In this document: positions 53,806 through 63,207 of the stretch, piece after piece
Layout of the letters: each line of letters begins with the position of its first letter
Numbering within the stretch: position 1 is the stretch's first letter
Origin: Crateriforma spongiae
Lineage (GTDB): Bacteria > Planctomycetota > Planctomycetia > Pirellulales > Pirellulaceae
DNA length: 64,000 nucleotides
NCBI RefSeq assembly: GCF_012290005.1
Contig: NZ_JAAXMS010000011.1
Location: forward strand, 1-64,000
Direction: 5' to 3'
Translations under genes and position numbers: made by a program
The notes under the pieces: generated by a model
Seen by the model: only the letters and a program-made list of their open reading frames with translations
Databases searched by the model: none
Told to the model about the DNA's origin: nothing

Positions 53806-55350
53806 TCAGCGGAGACCAGTTGATAGCCGCTTTTTCGCTGAACGGATCAGCGGGATCCACTTGTCGCGTTCCCAGGGTGACATTCCAAAGAACCATATCG
53901 ATCCGACTAGCGAGATTCCAGAGACTAGCGAAACGAGGATCAGTTTTGCGAAGGGGTGCTGCACCGTGCCATTGACGGCGAACGCGACGGCGAACGGAAC
54001 GGCCAGGCTGCTGGCTACTGGAAGAATCGTGTCCGAAAGATACTTCTGGTAAGGACGATTCAGCATAGCACCGACCCACCAAGGCTTGAACCAAACGGCG
54101 ATAAGCGCCGTTGTTATCAGCATTGTGATGGGCATCATGTATGGCGAGAACAGCTTCTCAGCTGTCCAACACGCGATGACAAGTCCGAACGCCAGGAAGA
54201 ATGGGAAGGTGTGAGCGAGCGAAAGAACGGCAACTTTTCCCTTTGCATCCGCAGCCAAAGCCTCTCCCCAGCTGATCATTCCGATTACCCGTGTGACGAT
54301 CAGGATGCGGAGAAACGCTACCATCCATTGGTCCGCCTTGGTGCCAATTGCCAGCTCTAGCGTTTCCTTGGTGCAGATCAGCAGTGGAATGGCGATGAAG
54401 CTTGCCGCGAAGACCGGGTACTTGCTTCCCACGACCGACATTTGCAGAAGTCGCTGTGACTGCCCCTTGCCCTCGCTTGTCGCCGCAGCAGGAGCAATCA
54501 CGGCGCTTATTGCGCCCGCCACGTTGACGATATGTCCCGCGAATTGCTGACCAATGGAATAAGCTGCATTAACCGTTGGGCCAAAGAAGGAGTTGACAGC
54601 CACAATGGATCCTTGTTGCCTGAGAGCTTGAGCAATAGACTCCCAAAGCTTCCAGCCTGCAAAAGTGACTATCGGTTTCAAAGTGGATAAGCTTAAATCG
54701 CTTGGCCTAACGCGCGTTTCGCTGAAGCGACGCATTGAAAGTGAAGCATAAAGTGCAAGATTCAGTAAGCCAACGAGCACTGTGATTCTACTGTACGACA
54801 CCAGTGGCGACGTCGCGAACAGCGGAAGGGCTAGTGCTCCAAACAACAAGATGACTTTGGAGCCGCTGTCGACAGTTGACGTAAAACCGAATTGTTGTCG
54901 CGCAGTGAAGGCTGCCCGATAAGGAGTCGAAGCGACATTCACAACCAAAGCGACGATTGCCGCGGAGTAGGTAGCCGAAGCAACAGAAAATGAGATGTCA
55001 CCGAGATCGAGTGAACTTAAGACTGTATCTCGAATCGCAAATCCTACACCACCGATAAGAACCGCTATGGCAAGAAATGAAAAGACAACGCCGGCGAATG
55101 TCCTACGACGCTCTTCAAAATTGTCGATTCCAATAGAATAGGCAATTTGCCGCTGAGATCCAACCAAAAGCGCTGAAGAAATGAAAGTGAGAAGTGTTCC
55201 ACTTGCTGAGATTGCAGAATACAAACCGTAGCCGGGCTTTCCCATGACGTCTAGCAAAAACCGCATGGTTGCTATTCCTGCGACGAGCACTATGACCAAA
55301 CGAAGATAATTCGCGATTGAATTGATCGTTAGCTTTGCTGCACTACTCAT
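53806..55350 (-). CDS. Oligosaccharide flippase (Wzx/MATE-like)
   Basis: About 514 residues from the ATG at 55350. Twelve to fourteen hydrophobic segments with short polar loops (YLRLVIVLVAGIATMRFLLD at the N-terminus) fit the polysaccharide-transporter family. It would move lipid-linked repeat units across the cytoplasmic membrane before polymerisation. The next gene upstream stops about 20 bases before its ATG, and the GT2 gene follows after 30. This gene is the clearest sign that the glycan is made by a Wzx-dependent route. Confidence 0.85.
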   Translation of the reverse strand: MSSAAKLTINSIANYLRLVIVLVAGIATMRFLLDVMGKPGYGLYSAISASGTLLTFISSALLVGSQRQIAYSIGIDNFEERRRTFAGVVFSFLAIAVLIGGVGFAIRDTVLSSLDLGDISFSVASATYSAAIVALVVNVASTPYRAAFTARQQFGFTSTVDSGSKVILLFGALALPLFATSPLVSYSRITVLVGLLNLALYASLSMRRFSETRVRPSDLSLSTLKPIVTFAGWKLWESIAQALRQQGSIVAVNSFFGPTVNAAYSIGQQFAGHIVNVAGAISAVIAPAAATSEGKGQSQRLLQMSVVGSKYPVFAASFIAIPLLICTKETLELAIGTKADQWMVAFLRILIVTRVIGMISWGEALAADAKGKVAVLSLAHTFPFFLAFGLVIACWTAEKLFSPYMMPITMLITTALIAVWFKPWWVGAMLNRPYQKYLSDTILPVASSLAVPFAVAFAVNGTVQHPFAKLILVSLVSGISLVGSIWFFGMSPWERDKWIPLIRSAKKRLSTGLR

Positions 55351-55372
55351 TTGTGTCGTGAGCGTTCTGTTG

Positions 55373-56581
55373 CTATCCCGTTGCAAGTAGTCGCTTTACA
55401 GCCCTGAATGGGAGCTTTAAAGTCAACTTCGAATACTCCTTGACGGCACGGGTGAGCTTATCGTTCCTTACTCTGCGGCGAAGACGCTCTTGTTCGCTGA
55501 GGCTTACACTGCAAGGAAGTAGTTTGCCTTCAGGTTGGCAGTACCCACCCATGCAAACTGAGTTATTGAACTGCATGCCGAAATTTTCCTGTTGAACAAC
55601 TCGGTCAATTAGTGCGAGTGCGTGTACCCGAAACCAGGTGGGGAAAATACCTGATCCACCACGTGATGTACGCGTGTCTTTCATCCCCATATGCACGTTG
55701 GTTGCGCCCCTTTTATACGGAAAACCGCCATCAGGGTTTTGAATTGATAGTATCAATCGCCTGGCCGCCAAGAGTGCATCTCGAATTTCACTGCGTCGAT
55801 AATCAAATCGGTGATAGCAATTGACGAGGATATCGATGGCGTCGATGTCTTCACAGGCGCCGCCCCCAAGAGTTTCTGAAAAGCCTCCGTCGGCATGTTG
55901 GAGAGACAAGGTGCAATCGATAAGTCTTTGCCAATGATTAACAGGGTGGCTGTGATGCCAATACAATATCAGTTGATGATAGGCACCGCACATTGCAGCA
56001 CGCGTTGAAGCTCCCTCGTCAGTGCCCCACATTCCTGTTTCAATGTCAAAATGCTGATCGTGGAAGTCGAACCAATCCCTTAGTCTTTCCTTCCATTCTT
56101 TGCCTGCCTCGATTCGCTGATGCCAATCAATTAGTTGCCCCACAAATAGCAGGTTATTGCCTTCATACCAAGGGTTCGATAAGTCTCTTTCATTTAGCCA
56201 CTGGAGCAAGTGAGTGCGATCTAGGAATCTTTCGAACGAGCGAAACGGATGGGTGGGGCGTGCCCCCATGTTGTCAATCGCCGGAAGAGCAGATGAGCAA
56301 GTGAGATGCAGGCTCAAATGCGAAATGTCGTGCTGTTGCCCTTTAGGAATGGTGGAGAATTCGTCTCCGACAAACCAGCCCGATTCTGCGTCCTGGCAAT
56401 CGAGTAGCCAATCGAGGTCGTTGTTGTGACTGTTATCTAGAGCGTTGAGAAAGTGCAACGTCTGTAACGCATATCCAGTTCCATATACAGTCCTGCGCTT
56501 TCCCTCTACGGATGCAAAGCCCGCGTCATCTTTGATTCTCAGCGAGTTGATATACTCAAGAACTCGAGTTTTCCAATTCAT
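55373..56581 (-). CDS. Prenyltransferase/squalene-oxidase-repeat-like protein in a polysaccharide locus
   Basis: 402 residues. The protein is built of helical repeats with the QNPDGGFPY and QHADGGFSE type, i.e. the Q-x-x-D-G-G-F pattern of prenyltransferase and squalene/terpene-cyclase alpha/alpha barrels, with WYEGNNLLFVGQLIDW and ETGMWGTDEGASTRA in between. There is no DxDD cyclase motif and no membrane segment. Similar stand-alone barrels occur in some exopolysaccharide loci, with no defined activity; it may bind a polyprenyl carrier or act as a glycoside-active alpha/alpha barrel. It lies 7 bases after the methyltransferase gene and 22 before wzx. Confidence 0.6.
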   Translation of the reverse strand: MNWKTRVLEYINSLRIKDDAGFASVEGKRRTVYGTGYALQTLHFLNALDNSHNNDLDWLLDCQDAESGWFVGDEFSTIPKGQQHDISHLSLHLTCSSALPAIDNMGARPTHPFRSFERFLDRTHLLQWLNERDLSNPWYEGNNLLFVGQLIDWHQRIEAGKEWKERLRDWFDFHDQHFDIETGMWGTDEGASTRAAMCGAYHQLILYWHHSHPVNHWQRLIDCTLSLQHADGGFSETLGGGACEDIDAIDILVNCYHRFDYRRSEIRDALLAARRLILSIQNPDGGFPYKRGATNVHMGMKDTRTSRGGSGIFPTWFRVHALALIDRVVQQENFGMQFNNSVCMGGYCQPEGKLLPCSVSLSEQERLRRRVRNDKLTRAVKEYSKLTLKLPFRAVKRLLATG

Positions 56582-56588
56582 GACGATT

Positions 56589-57497
56589 TTACTTGCAACG
56601 CCTTAATATGCATGAGATGCCCGCCACTGTGATGTCGTCGAGTTCTAGTTCTTGACCGGTGAAAACCTGTGGGAACCGCAGAACCCAGTCAAGGTGTAGA
56701 AAATCATAAGTGCGAACTAGCGTGTGGATTCTGGTTTGGGGCGCTGCTCCAAACGTCTCGGAGAATGACTCAATACGCCACTTGTTGAGAGGTTGCAATT
56801 CCATTGATTCACGGCCAAGGTCGCGATGGCCGATCTCTCGGAGTTTCTCAATGATTGTGTTTTCGGAGAACAAAAATTGCGCATAGGGGGCGTTGATTGT
56901 CCGGTAGGCGTGCAGTCCCCAAGGGCTGCAGTACAGCGGACTAAATGAAATTAGGATCAAGCCACCCGGGCGGACCACTCGAGACATCTCTGCCAAGCAC
57001 TGGTCTGGCTGTTCGACATGTTCAAAAGTGTTGTAGCTGAAGGCACAATCAAATTCATTGTCTTCATAGGGCAGTCCATCCTCCATTTTTCCGATGTGGC
57101 TTGGTAGATGGCTGCATTGTTCCGAACGCCAGTCTTCCAAATCGGTGCAGGCAACGTCGTGTCCGAATGCGGACAACTGCAAGGAGACTAAGCCGTCACC
57201 ACAGCCCACTTCAAGCGTCTTCGCACCGGGTTCCTGCAGGCAATCAAGCTTGAGCAACTCTGCGACACGTTCAGAGGCTCGAGTCCAGCACTCAAGCGGG
57301 CTGTATCCGTAGACGAAACGTCGCGCTGGAGTTCGGTTTTGAATGGCATCAAAGTTCCGGTCGGTCTCCCTGGTGTCCGGCGGCGTTCCGTCACGCAGGA
57401 TCGCCTCAATCTTGCGACGATGGCGCAAGTACCAACGAGTCTTTACCACCCTCGAGAAATTCTTGGCATCGTTTATGAATTTGCGTTTCTTACTCAT
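56589..57497 (-). CDS. Class I SAM-dependent methyltransferase
   Basis: 302 residues. Motif I is AKTLEVGCGDGLVSLQLSAF, and the later DCAFSYNTFEHVEQPDQCL and LIEVRPGG-like SRVVRPGGLILISF complete the Methyltransf_11/25 fold. It transfers a methyl group, probably to a sugar or to a pathway intermediate. The N-terminal 60 residues are basic. It is the first gene after a gap of 290 bases downstream of the UDP-glucuronate-type epimerase gene. Confidence 0.85.
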   Translation of the reverse strand: MSKKRKFINDAKNFSRVVKTRWYLRHRRKIEAILRDGTPPDTRETDRNFDAIQNRTPARRFVYGYSPLECWTRASERVAELLKLDCLQEPGAKTLEVGCGDGLVSLQLSAFGHDVACTDLEDWRSEQCSHLPSHIGKMEDGLPYEDNEFDCAFSYNTFEHVEQPDQCLAEMSRVVRPGGLILISFSPLYCSPWGLHAYRTINAPYAQFLFSENTIIEKLREIGHRDLGRESMELQPLNKWRIESFSETFGAAPQTRIHTLVRTYDFLHLDWVLRFPQVFTGQELELDDITVAGISCILRRCK

Positions 57498-57788
57498 GTT
57501 TTACGATTGAATGCGTATTTGCTATCGCTTCTTATAGCAATGCGGGTGCAAACGTATTCCGTTAGTTCGGTTCATTGAGCACGCGTGTTGACATTCGCTT
57601 CGGGTTGAGTGAGAGAGTGCAGCTGTCAATTTTTTGACGCCAAGAAGATCGAATCTTGTTTAGGGGCAACCCATCTCTGCTGGGTGGATAGGAAGACTGG
57701 ATAAATGTCCGGGGGTGAACCAATGCGTTTAGAGTCGCAACTTCGCTTCCGTCCGATGCCATTGCTTCGCTGCCGTTCGATGGCCTTG
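57498..57788 (-). other. AT-rich gap in the polysaccharide locus
   Basis: About 290 bases with no supported gene. Small inverted repeats such as GCTAT...ATAGC (near 57524-57541) and ACCCA...TGGGT (near 57668-57684) are present. A promoter or a decayed gene could be here. An open frame on the minus strand across 57626-57889 has no recognisable product. Confidence 0.3.
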
Positions 57789-58784
57789 TCAGCTTCGCAA
57801 AGATGTAGCCGATAGGGGTGTAGAATCCATTTCCTGAAAAAGACCGCGGCTGCTGAGATGCCAGGCGACGGTTTTCTTGATGCCTTCATCCAGACTGACT
57901 TTAGGACTCCAATTCAGTATTTCTTCGGCCTTTTGATTCTTGGCATGCGTGACGAGCATGTCGGCATCGTGAAATGGTTTGTATTCGATTTTGGCTTTGT
58001 TCCCGATATTTTTCTCTAGCAAGGCGATGACATCGTTCATTGGCACGGGAGTTTGGCCGCCACCTAAGTTGAACAGTTCGTATCCGACGGGCCGCAAAGC
58101 GGCAACTGTCCCGTCGGCAATGTCCAATACATAGGTGAAATCGCGTGACTGTGTCCCGTCACCGTAGAGGGTGATTGGGGTCCCAGATATGATGGATTCA
58201 ATGAATCGATAGACAGCCATGTCGGGACGTCCGCTTGGGCCGTAAACGGTGAAGTATCGGAGGATGGAGACGTCCAAGCCGTAGAGGTGATGATAGGAGA
58301 AGGCCATGGATTCTGCGGCCAGTTTTGACGCGGCATACGGAGAGAGCGGCCTGACCGTTGGATTGGCTTCATCAAACGGTGCGGTCTGCCCCGCGTACAG
58401 AGAAGACGTTGACGCGAGAACAAACTTCCCGACACCATGTTTGCGGCAACACTCCAACAGATTCAGATTTCCGTGACCGTTGGTCGTCATGTAGACGTGA
58501 GGGTTTTCGGTGCTGTAACGTACTCCCGCTCGTGCCCCCAAGTTGATGACCGCATCGAAGCTGTTCTTTGCGAAAATGCGGTCGAGCATCGCTAGGTCTT
58601 CGATGTCCCCATCAATGACTTCGATCCCATGCTTTGCCAACTCATTGGAACGGTGACGTTTCAATATGGGAGAGTAGTAGTCATTGAAGTTGTCAATTCC
58701 GGTAACGATGTGACCTTCTTCGGCGAGACGAAGACAAACGTGAGATCCAATAAACCCTGCGGCTCCTGTAACGAAGACGTTCAT
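57789..58784 (-). CDS. NAD-dependent epimerase, UDP-glucuronate 4-epimerase type
   Basis: About 331 residues from the ATG at 58784. NAD binding is GAAGFIG at 7-13. The active site is STSSLYAG with YAASK at 150-154. AGVRYSTENPHVY near 86-98 and FTVYGPSGRPDMAVYRF are typical of UDP-glucuronate 4-epimerases. It would supply UDP-galacturonate from UDP-glucuronate. It is the first gene of the AT-richer block and follows a group of repeat modules. Confidence 0.86.
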   Translation of the reverse strand: MNVFVTGAAGFIGSHVCLRLAEEGHIVTGIDNFNDYYSPILKRHRSNELAKHGIEVIDGDIEDLAMLDRIFAKNSFDAVINLGARAGVRYSTENPHVYMTTNGHGNLNLLECCRKHGVGKFVLASTSSLYAGQTAPFDEANPTVRPLSPYAASKLAAESMAFSYHHLYGLDVSILRYFTVYGPSGRPDMAVYRFIESIISGTPITLYGDGTQSRDFTYVLDIADGTVAALRPVGYELFNLGGGQTPVPMNDVIALLEKNIGNKAKIEYKPFHDADMLVTHAKNQKAEEILNWSPKVSLDEGIKKTVAWHLSSRGLFQEMDSTPLSATSLRS

Positions 58785-58955
58785 CAAAGATTGACTCGGT
58801 TTGTGTTCCATTTGGGTCTAGCTAGGAGCCTGCATATTTTCAGATGTCAAGCGTCCTTAGGACACTCGTAGATCTTCGAAACTCAGGAATCCTCGTCGAT
58901 CAATGGTGGGATGGATCGGGTGCGGTAGGGCCCGAGAGAGATCAGATTGCCGGAG

Positions 58956-59143
58956 GCCCTCCCCTCGCCTAGGCTCGACCCTCCCGGAGGGAGGGTGAAG
59001 GATGTGGATGGCCCGGGCAGCTGGTGAGTTACTGGTCGATATGTCGCGGACGAGGTCGATGAGCGGGCCCGGCCGCTAACGCGTCACGGCTCACTGGGGG
59101 CACAAAGCCGTGTTGGCCCGGCCGCTGACGCGTCGCGGCGCAG
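58956..59143 (-). repeat. P-S-S repeat modules, minus orientation
   Basis: P in reverse (about 58956-58998), then two reverse S modules (about 59061-59096 and 59114-59143). The orientation is opposite to the blocks at 27.9-43.8 kb. The rest of the gap between 58785 and 59162 holds nothing I can name. Confidence 0.8.
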
Positions 59144-59162
59144 GGGACATATCCGGCGTGGG

Positions 59163-61775
59163 TTATTCGGCCGATAGTTCGAGGGCGGCGATTTCGGTGA
59201 TGAGGCGGTCGAAACGGGGGTCGGTTTCGCCGAAGCGGTCGCGGGCGACTCGGCTGACGTTACGCGCCTTGGCGGTCTCGCCTTGTTCCAATAGTCGCTG
59301 GGCGTACTGGTATCGCACGCTGGCGTTGCCCGGCACGAGATTGATGATCTGATCGTAAGTCTTATAAACACTATCGTGATCGCCCATCACGTAATCCAAT
59401 TCCAAGCGATTCAACAGACACCGCACCTGGTCTTTTACTAATTCGCAGGAATCACAGTCGACCGAGTCGCGGATCGTCTGAACCGACCCGTCGCGGATCA
59501 GCGAATCCGACTTCAGGGCTTCGCGCGCCGTTAAATCGGCGATCGTTCGAAATGCCAATGGATCGTCAGGCAACACCTCCGCAATCGTCAACTGCGGCGT
59601 ATCGACGATGTCACGGAACAACGTTCGGGCGTACTGCCAACGATCTTCGATCGCCTTGCGGAACGCTTGCTTAGCCAAATCATACTGACCTTGGTTGATC
59701 GCTTCGCGGCCTAGTGTCACTAGGCGAACCGGATCGGCTTGGTTGAACAGGATCAACTGCTCAACCGCGTCGGCCGCCTGGTCTTCGTCGCTGTGGGCGA
59801 AATCCAGGCGTGCGAATTGCCAGCGGGCGGTGCGGCTGAAGGGATTGGTCAGCAACAGGGATTGTGCATCTTCCAGCACCGGCTGATACAGTTCGGCCGA
59901 CGATCGATTCCGTAGCCACAGCGGCTTGCTGGTGTCTTCATAGTCGGCCGGGCTGCGTGTCGTCGGGTCGGTCAGCGAGTAGAAGCTGGCTTGTTGTTCG
60001 CGGTTGACCGGCCCCGCCGCTTCGACTTCGCGGAACCGTGCCAATTGGACTCGGTACAACGCGCCGACTTGCAATAGATCGGAACTGGTGACCGGACCGA
60101 GACGATCAACGATGCGTTCGCTGAGCGCATCCAGTTGATCCACGTCGTATTTGACGGCTTCGAATTCCGCTTCGCCGGCACGGGCGATCCGTTGGTCGGT
60201 CGCCAACGATCGCAACACGCCGGTTGACCACAGCGTGGGAATGACCAACAACCCGGGCAGGACCCAGGATGCCACCATCACGTGTTTCTTTTCGAACAGG
60301 TTGGCCGGCTTCTTATCACGGGGTTGATCGGCAAACCGCTTGTCTTCGTCGGGCGTTGCCAAGTCCTGTTGGACGCCTCGGTTCAAGATGGCGGCGAAAA
60401 GGATGCAGACGAAGACACTGCAGGACGGGATGATCAGACCAAAGTCGAAGCACTGGCTGATCAGGATCGCTCCTAAGCAATACCAGCCGGCGATACGGAT
60501 ACCGTGGTCGATCGCGTCGGGCGAATCGGTCAGCAAGTAAAGCCCATAGATGGCAATGGCGTAGCCGGCGATCAGCAACAGGATCGACATCACGCCTTGT
60601 TCGGTGAACCATTCCAGCCAAAGGTTGTCGGCGTGTTTGAACCAGCCGCCTTTGGTCGTTTCTTGGTGTGGCAGGTAGGCGTGGCCGTAACTGCCCATTC
60701 CGGAACCGCCGGGGAAGTGGGCCATCGCGGTTCGCCATCCGTCGGGCCAATGATCCAGGCGTCCGTTGCGTAGAATCGTCGACTGATTGGCTTGGGTTTG
60801 AAAATCCATCCGCTCGATCGATTCCAGACTGAGGTCGGTGGGGACCGTCAGCACAACGACGCCCAGCACCGCGGTCAGCCCGACGACGAAGATGGTGGAG
60901 AATCCACGTCGCTGGCGGACCCAGCCGAAGGCCAGGATCAGGCCGATGATCGCGGCGACCACGCCACCACGAGATCCACCGATCAGCAGGCCGGTTCCGC
61001 AAAAGACGACGGCCAGGATTCCGATCAACGATGTTCGGTCGCCGATCAGAGCAAAGGCGTCGCTGAAGTCGAATTCCGGATCATCCAAGTCTTGCCCGGT
61101 CAATGCGGCGATCCGCCAAGCGAGCAGCCCGAAACCGCATCCGATCCCGAGGTTCAAGAACAGCGCGGCGTTGTTGCGGTTGATGAAGGTTCCGAAGCCC
61201 GCGTTGACGTCACCGGCGAAGCTCCACATTTCAAACCCGGGAATCAATCGCCGGCCGATCCCGATGGCGGCGACCGTCGCGGCGCTGGCGGCCAGGACCG
61301 ACAACAGGATCGTCAGACGCATTCGCGTGTTGAAGACGACGGTCGCGGTCCAGAGGACGGTGGCCAGCATGCACAGCATCGCCAAGCCGTGGCGGGTGCG
61401 GTACTGGTCCACGGTGATCGGGAACAACGACGGCATGTCGTCGGCGGCAACGAAGGGTTCGATCCACTGGGTGTAAGCGGTTTGTGACCCGGGGCTGATT
61501 AGGCCAACAACGCTGGAGGGCAGCGGCACGGATTGAAAGAACGTGTATCCGATCCAGATGGCCAGCGGCAGCAGGAACAAGTGCTGACGGAGGCCTCGGG
61601 AATTGTCGCGACCGAAAAGGCTGGGGATCGCAAGCAGGAACGCGAGGAAGACCGCGAGTGCGGCGATCAATTGCGTCCAATACAGCACTCCGCCGAAGTC
61701 CAACGCCAGCAGTAGCGGAAGACTCATCAGAATCGTCGCGGAGGTCCAGGCGGTTAGGTAGCGGAAGAGGTGCAA
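59163..61775 (-). CDS. O-antigen ligase superfamily protein with C-terminal TPR region
   Basis: Up to 870 residues from a TTG; an ATG 16 codons in is possible. The first 490 residues hold about 12 membrane segments, a Gly-rich GGSRGGVVAAIIGLIL and the large loop with MAHFPGGSGMGSYGHAY and HADNLWLEWFTEQG, where His and Trp are conserved in Wzy_C-type ligases. A further 350 residues outside the membrane form tetratricopeptide-like helices (DLAKQAFRKAIEDRWQYA, EQGETAKARNVSRVARDRFG). Ligase-TPR fusions of this size are common in planctomycetes. It would join a glycan to its acceptor in the periplasm. Repeats flank it on both sides. Confidence 0.82.
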   Translation of the reverse strand: MHLFRYLTAWTSATILMSLPLLLALDFGGVLYWTQLIAALAVFLAFLLAIPSLFGRDNSRGLRQHLFLLPLAIWIGYTFFQSVPLPSSVVGLISPGSQTAYTQWIEPFVAADDMPSLFPITVDQYRTRHGLAMLCMLATVLWTATVVFNTRMRLTILLSVLAASAATVAAIGIGRRLIPGFEMWSFAGDVNAGFGTFINRNNAALFLNLGIGCGFGLLAWRIAALTGQDLDDPEFDFSDAFALIGDRTSLIGILAVVFCGTGLLIGGSRGGVVAAIIGLILAFGWVRQRRGFSTIFVVGLTAVLGVVVLTVPTDLSLESIERMDFQTQANQSTILRNGRLDHWPDGWRTAMAHFPGGSGMGSYGHAYLPHQETTKGGWFKHADNLWLEWFTEQGVMSILLLIAGYAIAIYGLYLLTDSPDAIDHGIRIAGWYCLGAILISQCFDFGLIIPSCSVFVCILFAAILNRGVQQDLATPDEDKRFADQPRDKKPANLFEKKHVMVASWVLPGLLVIPTLWSTGVLRSLATDQRIARAGEAEFEAVKYDVDQLDALSERIVDRLGPVTSSDLLQVGALYRVQLARFREVEAAGPVNREQQASFYSLTDPTTRSPADYEDTSKPLWLRNRSSAELYQPVLEDAQSLLLTNPFSRTARWQFARLDFAHSDEDQAADAVEQLILFNQADPVRLVTLGREAINQGQYDLAKQAFRKAIEDRWQYARTLFRDIVDTPQLTIAEVLPDDPLAFRTIADLTAREALKSDSLIRDGSVQTIRDSVDCDSCELVKDQVRCLLNRLELDYVMGDHDSVYKTYDQIINLVPGNASVRYQYAQRLLEQGETAKARNVSRVARDRFGETDPRFDRLITEIAALELSAE

Positions 61776-61805
61776 GGTGGGTTTAGGGTTTTCGGGTAAC
61801 GGGTT

Positions 61806-62216
61806 GGCCGGTGACGGGTGGGCCGGTGACGGGTGGGGACTGGGGGAGTCGGGGGCGGACGCTGCTCTCGCGGAGCGAAAGGCGACGATGTGAGCCGTTT
61901 GGGGCTAGCCGCGGGTTCGGGTGGTTGAGAGGTACGGCCCTCCCCTCGCTTAGGCTCGACCCTCCCGGAGGGAGGGTGAAGGAAGATGCGATTTACCCTC
62001 CTGCTTTGCGGGAGGGTCGGGATCGAGGGACGAGATTCCGGGGAGGGTGTTTCTGTGAGGAGCGGACGCTGCTTTCGCGGAGCGAAAGGCGACTTTGTGA
62101 GCCGCTTGGCGCTAGCCGCAGATTCGGGTTGTTGAGCGGTACGGCCCTCCCCTCGCTTAGGCTCGACCCTCCCGGAGGGAGGGTGAAGGATGTGGAGGGA
62201 GCGAAAGGCGACTTTG
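61806..62216 (-). repeat. U-R-P-Q-U-R-P repeat block and a 15-bp tandem repeat
   Basis: Two tandem copies of GGCCGGTGACGGGTG lie at about 61806-61835. Reverse-orientation modules follow: U (about 61852-61888), R (61889-61928), P (61936-61978), Q (61991-62049), U (62061-62098), R (62099-62130), P (62142-62185) and a partial U (62197-62216). P modules are 207 bases apart, close to the 209 bases of the forward blocks. The block lies between gmd and the ligase/TPR gene. Confidence 0.85.
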
Positions 62217-62217
62217 G

Positions 62218-63195
62218 TTAGGTGATTCTTTCGATTTCGCGTTTGACCATTAGTGCGGCCAGTTCGGGCAGTTGAGTTTGGGCGGTCCAGCCGAGTTGTT
62301 TTTCGGCTTTGGCGGGATTGCCGACCAGATTGGACACTTCGCTTGGACGCACATACTTGGCGTCGTGTTCCACATGGTCTTTCCAGTTCAGGCCGACCGA
62401 GTCGAATGCGAACGCTAGAAAGTCTTCGACGCTATGTTGCCGCCCGGTGGCGATGATGAAGTCGTCGGGCTGGTCTTGGCACAACATCCGGTGCATCGCG
62501 TCGACGTATTCCGGTGCGTAACCCCAGTCACGGCGTGAATCGATGGTGCCCAGCCGAAGCTTATCGCTGTGGCCGGCGTGGATCGCGGCGACGGCTCGCG
62601 CGATTTTGCGTGTCACGAATGATTCACCACGTCGCGGCGATTCGTGGTTGTAACAGATCGCGTTGCAAGCGAATAAACCGAACGATTCGCGATACAGTTG
62701 CACCATCTGGGTCGCAAACGTTTTTGCGACGCCGTAGGGCGTGACCGGCCGCATCGCGGTGGATTCGTCTTGCGGTGATTGATCGGGGCGACCAAAGATC
62801 TCACTGCTGCTGATGTGCAGAAACCGCGGCTGCTTGTCCAGATCGCGAAGGATCTCCAGGATCTTCAGTGTTCCCATCGCGGTGAACTGCGATGTCGTTT
62901 CGGGAATTTCAAAGCTGGTGCCGACGTGGCTCTGGCCGGCCAAGTGGTACATGTGATCCGGCTGGGTCTTGACCAGGATTCGCCGGATGGTGGTGGAATC
63001 GTTCAGATCGGCATAGTGCAGGAACAGCCGTTGGTTATAGATGTTCTTGTCGTGATACAGGTGATCGATTCGGCCTCGGGCGGTTGTGCTGCTGCGGCGG
63101 ACGATCCCGTGGACCGTGTGGCCTTGCGAAAGCAAGCGTTCGGTCAGGTAGGAGCCGTCTTGACCGGTGATGCCGGTGATCAGGGAGGTGGTCAA
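62218..63195 (-). CDS. gmd: GDP-mannose 4,6-dehydratase
   Basis: 325 residues from a TTG start. The family signature ITGITGQDGSYLTE (5-18), then RRSSTTARGRIDHLY, the catalytic HISSSEIFG (Ser/Glu near 129-132) and YGVAK (154-158) are present, as is the RRDWGYAPEYVDAM stretch. It removes water from GDP-mannose to give GDP-4-keto-6-deoxymannose, the precursor of fucose, rhamnose or perosamine-type sugars. No downstream reductase or aminotransferase gene is in the window, so the final sugar cannot be named. It is the second gene of the locus. Confidence 0.93.
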   Translation of the reverse strand: MTTSLITGITGQDGSYLTERLLSQGHTVHGIVRRSSTTARGRIDHLYHDKNIYNQRLFLHYADLNDSTTIRRILVKTQPDHMYHLAGQSHVGTSFEIPETTSQFTAMGTLKILEILRDLDKQPRFLHISSSEIFGRPDQSPQDESTAMRPVTPYGVAKTFATQMVQLYRESFGLFACNAICYNHESPRRGESFVTRKIARAVAAIHAGHSDKLRLGTIDSRRDWGYAPEYVDAMHRMLCQDQPDDFIIATGRQHSVEDFLAFAFDSVGLNWKDHVEHDAKYVRPSEVSNLVGNPAKAEKQLGWTAQTQLPELAALMVKREIERIT

Positions 63196-63207
63196 GGAAT
63201 GGTGGGT

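Noticed and set aside
57626-57889. Small minus-strand gene in the gap after the epimerase gene
   Set aside because: It overlaps the epimerase end, has no recognisable product and no ribosome-binding site.
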